DNA from: Mesodorylaimus sp. YZB2_4
Taxonomy: Eukaryota > Nematoda > Enoplea > Dorylaimida > Dorylaimidae
Reading direction: 5' to 3'
Assembly (NCBI GenBank): GCA_030248295.1
Contig: JASANH010001367.1
Location: 620,001 to 684,000 of the forward strand
Length of the DNA: 64,000 bases
Position numbers and translations under genes: made by a program. Below are positions 33,273-44,715 of this stretch, piece by piece. The notes beneath the pieces were generated by a model, which made no database searches, was not told the DNA's origin, and was given only the letters and a program-made list of their open reading frames with translations. The first letter of the stretch is position 1. Every line of letters begins with the position of its first letter.

Positions 33273-35876
33273 ATGGTGTACTTGAAAAATTTATATTTCT
33301 TATCGTTAGCTTTCCTAATTTTCATCAGCTTTATCAACTGTGATAACACAACTTCGTTCGCTTCGAACAGCGCGCCGACCGTTAGTCAATATCTGAACAT
33401 GACCGGATGTCAGCTAGACGCGATCCTAAAACCGAGTGGGGGCATTGACGGCTGGCGGTTACAATGCTTGGAAAGGGATAAACTCGAACACGTGCCATCG
33501 ATCTCGTCTCGCCTGTCTAATTCGATTTTATCGATCGTTATAAGAAGCCAGCCCAGATTGCGTCATTTGCGCAAATTAGATTTGGCCCCTTACAGACGCC
33601 TAAAGAAGTTCTCTTTGATCGAGAGTGGGTTGATATCGATTGAACGAGAGACATTTAGCCGAAATCGAGATTTGGAAAGAGTCGATTTACGGGGCAACGA
33701 ACTGCAAAGCTTGGATTGGCGTTCTATGACAGGATTGCTCAAAGCCACGTTGGACGTTCGCCAGAATCCATTCCTTTGTAACTGTACAATCTTTTGGCTA
33801 GCGGCTTGGAATAAGAACGTGGCTAAGAGGCGAGAGATCGTATCCCCAGACGGGTCCCGTTTCGAGTTATCTGCCGCCTATGTGCTCACCTTGCCTAATG
33901 AGGTTGTGAATGTGGACGAGCTGGAATGTATGTCCCCGACGGGTACCCGTAAGTTCAAGGCAAATGTACGCGATTGGGCCTTCGCTAATGAAGATACTGA
34001 TGAGGAACCGTGCTCACTGCCTCGTGTCAAAATATATCCCCAATCAATATCTACGGTCGAAGAAATGCACGAGGCTGCCCATTTCTCTTGCTCTGTCAAA
34101 AGTACGCAGTCGTTGGATGACACATTTCGAGAGACGATTGAACTAAGAATTGTTGACGCCAACGAAACGAGATCAAGCATTCATTTGGAGAGAGAGTACC
34201 ATCCTGACGGCCTCACTGTCAACATCAGCACTGACAACGTGACTCGCGGTTTGATGGGATGGTACATGTGCATCGGAGCGTCCGATTCTGGTCCCCAATT
34301 TGACTTGGCATCACTTGTCGTCGAATCGAAACCGCAAGTACGTTTGGTCGGCACTGAACTGTTGACGTCGGAAGTGGGCCAAATGAGAGAAAAGTTTGAG
34401 TTCAGCATTATAGGCTATCCACCAGCCTCAGGACTAGTGTGGCTGAAAAACAGTGCCTCATTCGACATGATGGACGAGGCTAACGCGGCTGTCTTTACTT
34501 TGATTAGAGAAGACGAAAGGGCCAAAAGAAGGAAGGCCTTCTTTTATGGGGAAAGGCTTTCTCTGACCGTCCAACTAATTTTTACTTACGAATTTTACGA
34601 AGGCGAGTATGCGTTAAAAGCATGTAACCAATACGGTTGCGATCAACTGACCTTTGTCAGCTACCGTAACTCATCGTGGTTCAATCAGCATACAATAACG
34701 CTGGTGGGTATGGGCCCTACGATCGTGGGGAGTCACAACGCTATCGAACGATCTTCGACGTCGCATTCCACAGAGATCATGTGGATCGTGGCTGTGGCAT
34801 GCACGAGCTGCGGACTAGTTTTATGCGGTTTGGGTCTTTTATACAAATGGCTCATAGGATCGAAGAAGGCAAACGGATTTCGGTATCGTGGCAGACGAAT
34901 CAATGGAAACTTTAACTTCGATGGCCACTCTGTGCAGTTGACCACCTATACACAGAACGCGGTCTATGAACCTCTATTAAGCACGGGGGTGCCCGTCGTG
35001 CCCATGGCTTCGTTGGAAATAGTGGAGACGCTGGGTGAAGGCGCGTTTGGGGAAGTGTACCTAGCTTACTGCCATTTATCAGCAGCCAGGTCGGGAAGCG
35101 GGGAAAATGAAAAAGCGACAGCAGTGGCTGCCAAGAGGCTGAAACAGTTCTCCAGCGCCGAGTGTAGCCAAGATTTCGTCCGGGAAGCAGAATTTATGGC
35201 CAAGCTGAACCACCCCAACGTAGTCACCTTCTATGGCGTGTGCTTACGAGGACGAGAAGATCTGCTTCTGCTTTACGAGTATATGGATATGGGCGACTTG
35301 AAAAAGTTCCTTGCTTTGCACGGACCTAATCCGGAATTAATGAATGCACCAGCCAGCACTTGGCGCCTGACCTCCATGCACCAGATCGATATTGCTCGGC
35401 AAGTAGCTCTAGGTCTGGCGTACCTGCATGAATGTCATTTTGTTCATAGAGATTTGGCCAGTCGCAACTGTTTGGTCAACTCTGGCCTAATCGTGAAGCT
35501 ATCCGATTTTGGAATGAGTCGTGATATTTACAGCAGTGATTATTATCGATTGACCCATAAAGCTCCTCTGCCCGTCAGATGGCTGCCACCCGAGGCGTTA
35601 TGCTATGGAAGATTTTCTGATATGAGCGACGTGTGGAGTTATGGCGTGGTTTTGTGGGAAATTTCCACGTTTGGTGAACAGCCGTGGGGAGGACACTCGA
35701 ATCTGGAAGTCATGCAGAAAGTGGGCGCTGGCGATGTCCTGACGCCACCTGACGACTGCCCATCACTATTGCGTGATATCATGTCAGATTGTTGGAAAAG
35801 AACCCCTTGTGAAAGGATCAAGTTAGACGAAGTGATCAGGCGACTCGCTGTGTTTTGTAATCAGCCGGTCTAAAAG
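33273..35876 (+). CDS. Trk-like receptor tyrosine kinase (LRR-Ig-TM-kinase), intronless
   Basis: 866-residue single-exon receptor. Signal peptide LYFLSLAFLIFISFINC; small leucine-rich repeats (LRKLDLAPYRRLK, LERVDLRGNELQSLDW) capped by a Cys-rich LRRCT (NPFLCNCTIFWLAAW). Two Ig-like regions follow (AAHFSCSV...GWYMCIG; SGLVWLKN...YALKACNQYGC). TM is near residue 510 (IMWIVAVACTSCGLVLCGLG). The juxtamembrane has a possible adaptor site QNAVYEPL. The kinase is complete: GEGAFGEVYLA, VAAKRL, HRDLASRN, LSDFGMSRD, the Trk/ROR/insulin-receptor-type paired tyrosines IYSSDYYR, PVRWLPPEAL, SDVWSYGVVLWE. The catalytic loop order LASRN (usually LATRN in Trk) and domain order fit Trk best; ROR is excluded by the lack of Fz and kringle domains. 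It ends right after the kinase, as in Trk. No intron in 2.6 kb contrasts with the neighbouring kinases. Confidence 0.9.
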
Positions 35877-36126
35877 CATGTGTGATTATTTGCTCTTTTT
35901 AGCACGGTTGTGAGTTTCTGCTAGTTTTACTGATTGTGTGCTGTCATATCCGCTATTGCATGCTCGTTTGTGTAAGCCACAGGCCAAACATCAATTGAGA
36001 TGGTACAAATAAGACGAAGGTTTACGATATGATCGATAAAAGCAGACATGGCAGACGTAGCGTGTAGAAAGTGTTGAAGCCACAACGAAGGAAAGAGCAG
36101 CAAGAATATTCGTGTCGCTACACAAA

Positions 36127-37350
36127 TCACTGATCACGCTTCAAGTACCCAGATCTGGTTTCTGATTTTCCGCGCCCGCTTATGACTTTGGCTGTTGTCA
36201 ACGCTGTGTCTGGTGAAGCTGATTTCACAGGTGACGGCCTCCCGACCCCCGCCTTCTTCTCCGGGGTGGCTGACTTAAGGTGTTCACTTATGGGCCTAGC
36301 AGTATTCAAGATCGATGCTTCGAGCCTGGATGAACTTGATTTGGCTGTTGGCTTGGTCGTAGTCGTCTCCTTTAGCACCGATGCCTTTGAGTTTCCATGT
36401 TCATTTGTGGCCACCGGTGGCTTCGGCTTCGAGCTCGGTTCAGACGTGGCAGCTGTTTCCTTAGCAGAAGATTTGCCTATTATCGATAATTTGCTCACCA
36501 ATTTTGGCATTATCGGCTTCCTGGGTTCCGTTATCGATGGTTCTGCACGAGCCGTATTTACAGCCCACAGCCCAGCTTCCATTGGGGGCATGGCCCTGCC
36601 GGTGTAACCTTGGCCAAGTGACGATAAAGTTCCTGAGGGTGTGGGCTTGCCTGTAATGTTCGAATACACCACAAAGCGTAAACGATAAAAGCGTTGCAGT
36701 CCCTGCACAGGACAACAAGATTCTTACTGCTTTTATCGGTGCTTACGTCTTCCCCGCCTAACACCTTTTTCTTTTTCTTTTTTCGCTGGCCATGAGCTAC
36801 GCAGAATACGACCAGACCAATTACTGCTGCCCCAACTACGATAGCTGCCGCCACTACCCACGTTATCCAATCCCATCCTACGTCTAAAAATACACACAAC
36901 TTTTTCTGACAGAGTAGTTAGCACCAACTTAAATTAACTTCGTGTGGCCCACGATAGCCCAGTAGGCGTCATTTGGAAAGCACTATTTTCGGACGATGCT
37001 TACCTTCTGAAATCGATGTCTTGGTGTGCGAGCGGACTCTCGTTGAGGACGAAAGGCCGACGGCAGTTCTTGTAATTGAGCTTGTTTTTGCAGCGGCATC
37101 CGTTGTCTTTAACGAAGTCGTTTCTTCCGTAACGTTATACATATCAGTGGTCGATAAATTCAATTCTTGATCACTAATGCTCAAAGCTGAAAATGAAAAC
37201 ATGGAAAATATTTGCAATAAGCAACACACAATATGTTGCAAGGATCTACATACATAGGATTTGAGCCGTCGCGCAAAACGCTTGAACTGCAAGCATGAAC
37301 ACGGCGTTCATTGCTACGAAAAGACAGCCGCTTATGCCACCATCCCGCAT
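36127..37350 (-). CDS. Unknown single-pass type I membrane protein, Ser/Thr-rich
   Basis: I do not recognise the family. Exons 37350-37254, 37186-37004, 36883-36747, 36702-36127 have GT-AG borders and phases that close to 330 residues. Signal peptide MNAVFMLAVQAFCATA (start could be this Met or one 13 codons upstream). The ectodomain is short, Ser/Thr-rich and possibly mucin-type (TTDMYNVTEETTSLKTTDA, SSITRTAVGLSSSTRV). The membrane segment is WITWVVAAAIVVGAAVIGLV, ended by FCVAHGQRKKKKKK, a strong stop-transfer. The cytoplasmic tail of about 210 residues is Pro/Ser/Lys-rich and disordered (EPSSKPKPPVATNEHGNSK), ending YLKRDQ. It lies tail-to-tail with the Trk-like kinase, 250 bp apart; no functional link is implied. 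Confidence 0.75.
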
Positions 37351-38990
37351 CGACCCAGGGCAACAATGATACAATAAATAAGTGCGGATAGCGATGTCAG
37401 TGTAATGATGCAAGCAATGCAGACAAAACGCTGCTACCTCCACGTGTTCAGCTTGCTGGTCAGTCAGCGAGCCAATGAGAAATTCTGTACAGGTAATGTG
37501 AATTTTCTGTCACTGGATAGTGCACACCTAGCATTACATTGTGAACTTTTATGTCAAACGAAGATAACTGCTCTGAACTGTTAGAAGATCAACATTTTCA
37601 CCTTTAGCTGCGAAAATGTCCAAGAGCTATAATCGCCCCTACTGGGCAGTATGCATCAGTACCGCCTAACTTGCAAGAAACCCTAGCTCTGCTTGCGGGA
37701 CCAAGATACACTGAGTTCTGTCGGCGTAGAAGGCGAGGAATTCATCCAGTTTCATGCTACAACTTCACAACTTCAATCGCAGTTTATGACCATTTTCCTG
37801 TTGGACAACACCGCGACATCATTTTTACGGAACCTTCTGGAAATCATTTTGATTGGACTCTCCATCAGCCTGTTAGGCACTTCGTTCCACTTCGACCCCC
37901 ATGAGAGCTGTTTCGGAAAACAAGATTGATTTTAAAGAAATTTGTAGAACTGCTTGAGTTATTAAACTAGACGCCACTGCAACATGACTTGGAAAGTTCT
38001 GGCCACATCCAAACAAAACTCTGAAGACACGGCCGTCTTGGTTTTTGGTAGTTTTGTTTAGATTATCGACAAGCATTCTGCTTAATCAAAAATTAAGCCG
38101 TAAAAACAATCGACTTTTGTTCTGTAGCATTCTCTTTGGCCGTGACTGAGTATCTGATTATGACGGAGACAATTTTCAGCAAGCCTGTATGACTGAATGG
38201 ACTGTTTTCTCGTATTTAAAGATTCTCTGTATTTATCTATTTTAATTTGCAAAACTAATTTTCGACAAAAGCAAAAGGTATCTTTTGGCTAACTATAAGA
38301 AAATTTGCGTTGATAATGTGCAAATCGTATCACCTTTAGTATTTATTGTCATGGCTTAGGCTACTTTTCGTCAGCTCTTTCATTTCGCTTCGACATTGCC
38401 CGTCGCTACTTTTAGCACTGAACTAACTAAACTTCTGAGTCAGTCTCCTTTCCAAGTGGAAAACGTATGAATGAGTGGAACTTCGAGTCATGCAGCTGTC
38501 TGATACAGTCAAAGGTTTAGCGACGAACTGAATGAAGTCGAGTTTACTTATTGAAAGATTTCAGCGGGGACTCCCTCCTCCACATCTTCTGTCTATTCTA
38601 TCGCACGTCATTTCCTGCCTCAGATGCGAGTGTGTCCAAGATTCTCCCATACAAGTAAAATAGTTGCGCACTTTACTGTAGTTGGGTGTGCAGCAGCTTG
38701 AATAGGTCGAAACTAGAGTGGGTTGGTGTCGAAAGCGTGGGTAGTAGATGGCGAACAAGACGAACGACGAAAAAAGACATCGTTGAGCGTCTTTAAAATT
38801 CGAACCAGGGCCTGGCTAGAGACTAGTTTTGGGTCATTTCATATTGTTCGTTTTCTTACATTCGAACATGCCTTGTCTTTACGCGTTAAATGTTGGTGGA
38901 GTATGTGAGGGAGATATGGGGTCGCTCAATCTACCATATTTGTTCCATGTCACATCTTGACCGTGACCTCGATGATTCAAAGATTTCCTG
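37351..38990. other. Intergenic region between the membrane protein and the first tandem kinase
   Basis: I see no gene or repeat worth naming. It is a divergent promoter region: the membrane-protein gene leaves to the left and the kinase to the right. Confidence 0.5.
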
Positions 38991-41900
38991 ATGAAGCTTC
39001 GCTTTCATCAGCAGCTTCCTGCCACGAGCTTGTCATATTTTAATCGAGCAACGGACACCAACGAACATTTCATCATCCACTGGCCACTCAGCCGGGTGTT
39101 TATATTTCTGTTTTTACTGAATTCGATGGCATCCGAAACTCGCGATGTGAAGGCTGGACTATACAAGGATATACCAGTGGGGCTAGCCAGTAATGAGGGA
39201 GATTATTGCTACCTCCGATGTCTCGCAAAATGCGTCGATGATTTGGGTGTAAGTACATTCTTTACAGTAACGCCTTTCCTGTCTGGGGGGTATACTTTGC
39301 GGAGGCGGTATGCCGTAATAGCTAATTATATCCCACATGGTCGAATATCAAACCAGAAACTTGCCTCCGCGTCCAATTAGTTACTCACACACATAGAGGG
39401 CCTTAGGTCTTTCGTAAAATATGTTGTTTTTGCATTGACTAGATAGAGTGCCTGACAGTAAAAATGCAACGCCAGATTCCATCTTTCCGGATACAGCGGA
39501 AGACGCGTCCCACGCTCACTTATGTATGTGGCACTTATAGCGGTTTGCATTCAGTAAATTTTTTCTGGGATGAAGCGAAGGGCGAGAAACAAGTTTTTGG
39601 ACATGACGTGATAAATCCGCAACACGGGTGCAATATTTTTTGTATCACCTATGAGTCGTCAAGAAAAAAGCAAACAGCGTCCAAAGGAATCGGATTTGGC
39701 AATAACTGCATCTGTGTGACTTTGTGTTGTGAGAGTCGTAGTGATGATGAGTTGAAGGATAAGCATAATACGGTCTCCGTAGCAGGGGACGGTAATGTTC
39801 ACCAAAACCCGTGATTCGCACAATCCCACCCAATGACTTATAAGCCTTGACCCGACATCTCGTCACGGAGAAAGAGAAGCACTCAAACTCTGATCTACAC
39901 AATTGTCATTCAGGGTTCCGCTCTTCATTCGGGTTGTCAAGCCAAATGTGATGTATATTTGGACGACAAGTTGTGCGTAAGTGCTCACTTTTTTTGCTGG
40001 AGATTTGCACTTTTCATATTCGCATCATCTTTCAGAATAAGACTGACAATGCGTGCTGGTCTACGTGTCGAGATTTGATTTCAAAAGCAGATGGTATGTG
40101 TTGGTCTTACAAGGCCGCAGACAAAATTCTCACGGCATTGAAAGTAAGGATATCTGCTGTTCACTTTTTAGCCGCGGGCTCTATTCCGAATCCGCCAAGG
40201 AACGTGTCGGTAGCTTACGTTAAATATCCGCAGCCATCGCCATACGAAGCTGATGTGCGCTGGGCCGAAGGCAGTGATCAGTCCTTTTTTGTCGTCCAGC
40301 ATGTGGACATGACGGATGAATTCCAGACTTGGCTGAATGGAGGATTAGGAATGAATGTGAGTGACTGTTCTGGTCTCATCATCTTTATATTTTTCATTGT
40401 TCAGACTGTCGTTATAGGAGACCACCTCAAATCGTTGGCATTTTGTCAAACCTCATTTGTGTCCCATGTATGCCTTCCGAGTAGCTTCAGTCAATCGATA
40501 CGGAGTCAGCAAATTTTCGGACATTGTCACTTTGCCAGGTGTGCCTATCAAATATTTCACTTAGTCGTGCTGAGAGAAGAAAATTTTGACATGACTCCCA
40601 TTTCAGAACCAGTCCCTGTCGTACCGAGTCCCTTCTACGATCTCGTGTCGGCTGAGCTTATCGACGAGCCATTCGTAGCAAATGGAGGCGACGAAACAAG
40701 CATCAGACGCTGGAATCATACTGTGAGAGCCGTAGTCGCGTTCGCGCCTCCTCCCAATTGGGACTTGGCGTCTGATATTGTGGATATCAGCGCTGATTTC
40801 TATCCTCAATCGTCGGGAGATCGCGCTTTTGGATACGCACCGCAGAAAGTATGAGGGGCTTTGGTTGATACACATGACATCGAGCATGCCTTCCTGGTCC
40901 GCGCTCTCTCCCTTACAAATCTAGGGGTCAAAACTTACGGTCATGAGCTAAAAAGCTTGCATGCCATTCTGTTAGTCTAGTCCGATTTAGAGCCCAAGCT
41001 GGGCCTTTCTGTTGCCTTATTTGATAGTCTTTGAGTTTAGAAATGGATCAAGGGCACCAATGAGTTCGAATTACGAATGCCTAGTGAAACTGGCGAGCCG
41101 TTGAATTTCAAGCTCATATTTTCAGTAAGCTACTCTTACTCTTTTCTTCAGCTTTGCTTGCAATTACTATCTTTCTTGTAGGTCCAAAAAATGGTCACAA
41201 AGTGCCAAAATGAAGATCGCTCAAGCATTGGCTTCCACTACCCTGCACTGGTCTATAATCAGAAAAGACGTATGATGCTACCAGTTTATGAGTTCGAACT
41301 GACTTGCAAGAACGTCAAACAAAGTTCCTGTCCCTTGGATAGAAGAGGTACCTACGAGGCATATTATAGGTTGCCCTCGGTTAGATAGCTAGAGTGTCCT
41401 ATTGCAGAGGTGTATCCGTCATGTGGTGTCAGGAGCATTCATATTCGCACTTCATACGACAATGCCACGTCTTCAATCCATGCAAACGTCTCGTTCGATC
41501 ATTTGCTAGAGAAGCGGGATCAACCATTGCTTCATTACCTTATCGCATATGGGGAAGGCAAGCCAGTTTCTTCCGACGTGATCGAATTGATGCCACCATC
41601 CATGCGGAGTCTGGCTGGGCATCTCTACTTGGAGGTGAGCTTCTTGCACGTGGGTGATAAGAAACTGTCTGACTCTCTCTGCGCTTACCTGCAATAATAT
41701 GTGCATGTGTGTGTCAGACTCCAATAGGGCGAAGTCACAGGCAGCAAGTCTGCGGATAAAGCGAAGGATTAAGAATAATCTTTGCATGCTTGATTTCAGA
41801 ACACGACCACTCAGTTCCAGCTTTTCGATTTGCATCCGGGCAAACTATATGTGGTCTACATCTGTGGTATTTATATTGATGGGTTTGACTCCGTGGACTG

Positions 41901-44044
41901 GAATCTCACTAGTAGATACGTCATCGATCTGACCGAGCTGGCATCAAGTCAGAGGCACGACGACGATTTTGATTCATCATCGACAGCCTTGATCGTCGCG
42001 CCGACTTCGATTGCTTTCATGATCGCTGTGCTCGTTTGTTTGGTCATTTGGAGGAAGTACCAGCAGAAAAGGAAAACACAGGTTGGAACGCGAAGTGAAG
42101 CGGACTCGTCAGTTGATATAATGGATAACAGATACGTGGACCAGCCCAGACGGTTTGATCGATGGGAAATACCACGACGGAGGCTGATTATCAACAAGGA
42201 GGAGAAATTGGGTTCGGGGGCATTTGGGGCCGTATATAAAGGTATATGGATGGTATTATACGGATTCCGTTGGTTACCACGTGCCTTTCCTTCCATTCCA
42301 GGTCGCGTCATAGGTGAACTGTTCACACACAGATCGCACTTGCAATCGACAGAGGAGAAAATGAAGATCGAGGCCTGCGTAGCCATCAAGATGCTGCCAG
42401 GCAAGACTGTTTTCAGTGTCCAGCATCACATAACACTTTATCCATAAATTTTTAGAATACGCTGACGAGAAGTCAAAATCGGATTTCCTAGCAGAGATTA
42501 ATGTGATGAAGCAGTTGGGCTATCACGAAAGGCTGGTTAACATGTTGGCTTGCGTGACGGCGGATCAACCACTGTGCCTAGTAGTCGAGTACTGTACGAA
42601 CGGAGATTTACTACGGTATTTGAGAATGAGAAAAAGTTATATGCTCAATGTAAGCTCGTCTGTAGAAAATCAGTATTAAAAACAAAGGTAACGCTGAGCA
42701 GTGAATTTTTAGCTTGAACGAACGGGTATCGATTTGAATAATCCAGGATTAAATCAAGACGTTGATAGAAACATGCTCCTTTCATTGAAGGACGTGTTAT
42801 CGTTTGCTTGGCAGATAAGTGTTGGATTGGTAAGTGCACGGGATTGGTAAGTCACTGGGAAAACGATATGAATTTTATCTGCGTTTTAGGAATATATCAG
42901 CCAGAAAGGCTACATTCATAGGGATGTGGCGGCCAGGAATGTCATGGTGGATAGTGGGAAACGGGTGAAGGTACTGTAAGGAACATTGGTGGCTTTAGGC
43001 CTGACAGAAAAGTTATTTCAGATAGGAGATTTTGGGCTATGTCGATACACGTCAAGCGATCCCATCTACATGTCCAGGGGCGGACGACTACCGATCAAGT
43101 GGATGGCACTTGAAGCTTTAAAAAGCTACGAGTTCACGGCCAAGTCTGATGTGTAAGTGGCAGAGTGAGACACTAAATTGCAATTTAGTTCATTTAGTTT
43201 TACTGGTCTTCACAACCCTTCTTTCAGGTGGTCTTTCGGCGTGCTAATCTATGAACTCTTCACACTGGGCAATGCGCCATATCCAGGTCTTGATCCATCA
43301 GACGTCGAACGTTTCTTGGAAAGTGGCCGACGTATGTCGCACCCGTCTCAGTGCCCGCTGGACCTGTACATGGTCATGCTGGCTTGCTGGCAAGAATTTC
43401 CAGAAGCAAGACCGTCTTTTACCGACCTTCGTCAAAGGCTATTTCTGATGCTGGAAAATTTATCAAAAGATTATTATTACACCCAAGTGAATCCCTCAGT
43501 GGCAGTAGAAGTAATGAGAAGATCAAGCGCCAGAAACCTTAGCCAAAGTGAGCAATGGCCGACTGTTGACGAAAGCGAATTGGATGATCAGGTTTTCGAA
43601 AGTGAGCCCGCTGAATCAAGGTCAACTGTGGTAAAGCCCACAACTGATGGCTCGTCGTCGTCCGCTCCTCCGCCACTACCACCCCGTCTATACAGACCGA
43701 GAAGTACTGTAACAAGTACAAGTGATCAGCATGCTCCTCCTTTAACCCCAACTAGGAGGACGCAGCAAAGAGAATCAGCATCAAGCATCAGTGAGCCTAA
43801 GCTCATCAACGAAGGCAAAGGGGAATCGGGAGCTGTGAAACTGCGATACGTGGCCAAATATACACCTTCAATCGATTTGACTACCGTGCCCGAAAAGGAT
43901 CGTGCGGATACGAGTTCCAGTGCCACTGGCACAGACGGGGCTAGTGTCAGCTCAATAGGGGAAATCTCTGCGGTCAGTGGGACGCAAGTGCCTTATGTGC
44001 GTAGACGAAGCAGTACCGTCAGTACAGCTAATCAGGCCCACTGA
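38991..44044 (+). CDS. Receptor tyrosine kinase A of a tandem pair (Cys-rich, FN3, TM, split kinase)
   Basis: Exons: 38991-39248, 39914-39976, 40036-40093, 40172-40356, 40418-40538, 40607-40848, 41041-41124, 41182-41347, 41408-41634, 41800-42241, 42302-42400, 42456-42649, 42713-42829, 42890-42970, 43022-43152, 43228-44044; phases close to 1094 residues. Signal anchor VFIFLFLLNSMA; a cysteine knot (YCYLRCLAKC, GCQAKC, CWSTCRDL); FN3 repeats (PPRNVSVAYVKYPQ, YAFRVASVNRYGVSKFSD). TM ALIVAPTSIAFMIAVLVCLV. Kinase: GSGAFGAVYKG, VAIKMLP, HRDVAARN, IGDFGLCR, one activation-loop Tyr (DPIYMSRGGRLPIKWMALEA) and a short insert before helix E, as in PDGFR/VEGFR/Torso and nematode KIN-16-like kinases. The tail has a YYYTQVN site and PPPLPPRL, an SH3-binding motif. 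The intron after 42400 starts with GC instead of GT. Confidence 0.9.
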
Positions 44045-44715
44045 TTGTGGTATGACACTTATGTACATATACTGAAGGTCTGTCTGTGCAGAATGTTGTG
44101 TGGACTCTCTGTATACTGTAACTTTAATTCATGTGTTACGTATTCTTTTGAGTATGTTTATGCTGCTTCTGAACTCAGGTCCTGAATACCATTTTACTCA
44201 ACAATCATTTTTCCAGTCACGTTCTCACACCCTAATTCACAACTTGCCTCATACGCTACTCCTCTGCCATCAGCGCATGTGCATATCCGCTTCACCCTAA
44301 ACACTTTTAAAATAGGTACCATTATTTGATTGAAAAAGACAGTGTTTCAGGCCGAGCTCTAGCGCGGACGTACTGTTCGTATCCTGCACCGCAATATCTC
44401 CTGGCACCAACGAAAAAGTCTTTCGAAAGGTCTGCGCTAAAGGAAATGACACTACGCATATGTGACTATGAAAACGGATACCAGTTTGGCCTGTGATACA
44501 GACAAAAGGACCACTTTGACGACGAAGACGATGTTCAGTTTCTCGGCTCAAAACTTGTCTCGGAGCAGACACTAACTGTTCTCCATACAAGGCCAGAAGC
44601 GCAAGACGCAAGCGCCGCTTTGAACATTCTGACTACCACCGTTTCCACGTAATGTTTTCCAGTTCAATGACGGACGGGTAACAGACTAAAAACGGATTTA
44701 GCGACGTTCTGAAAA
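44045..44715. other. Spacer between the two tandem receptor kinases
   Basis: Only 671 bp separate the two kinases. I see no coding exon. It must hold the 3' end signals of kinase A and the promoter of kinase B unless the two are co-transcribed. Confidence 0.5.

Noticed and set aside
36182-36607. 141-codon plus-strand frame
   Set aside because: Exact antisense of the long last exon of the membrane-protein gene, which has signal peptide, TM and consistent splicing.
38988-39012. CTGATGAAGC...GCTTTCATCAG stem, resembling a hammerhead CUGAUGA core
   Set aside because: It is a simple hairpin at the kinase A start codon; the GAAA and cleavage-site elements of a hammerhead are absent.
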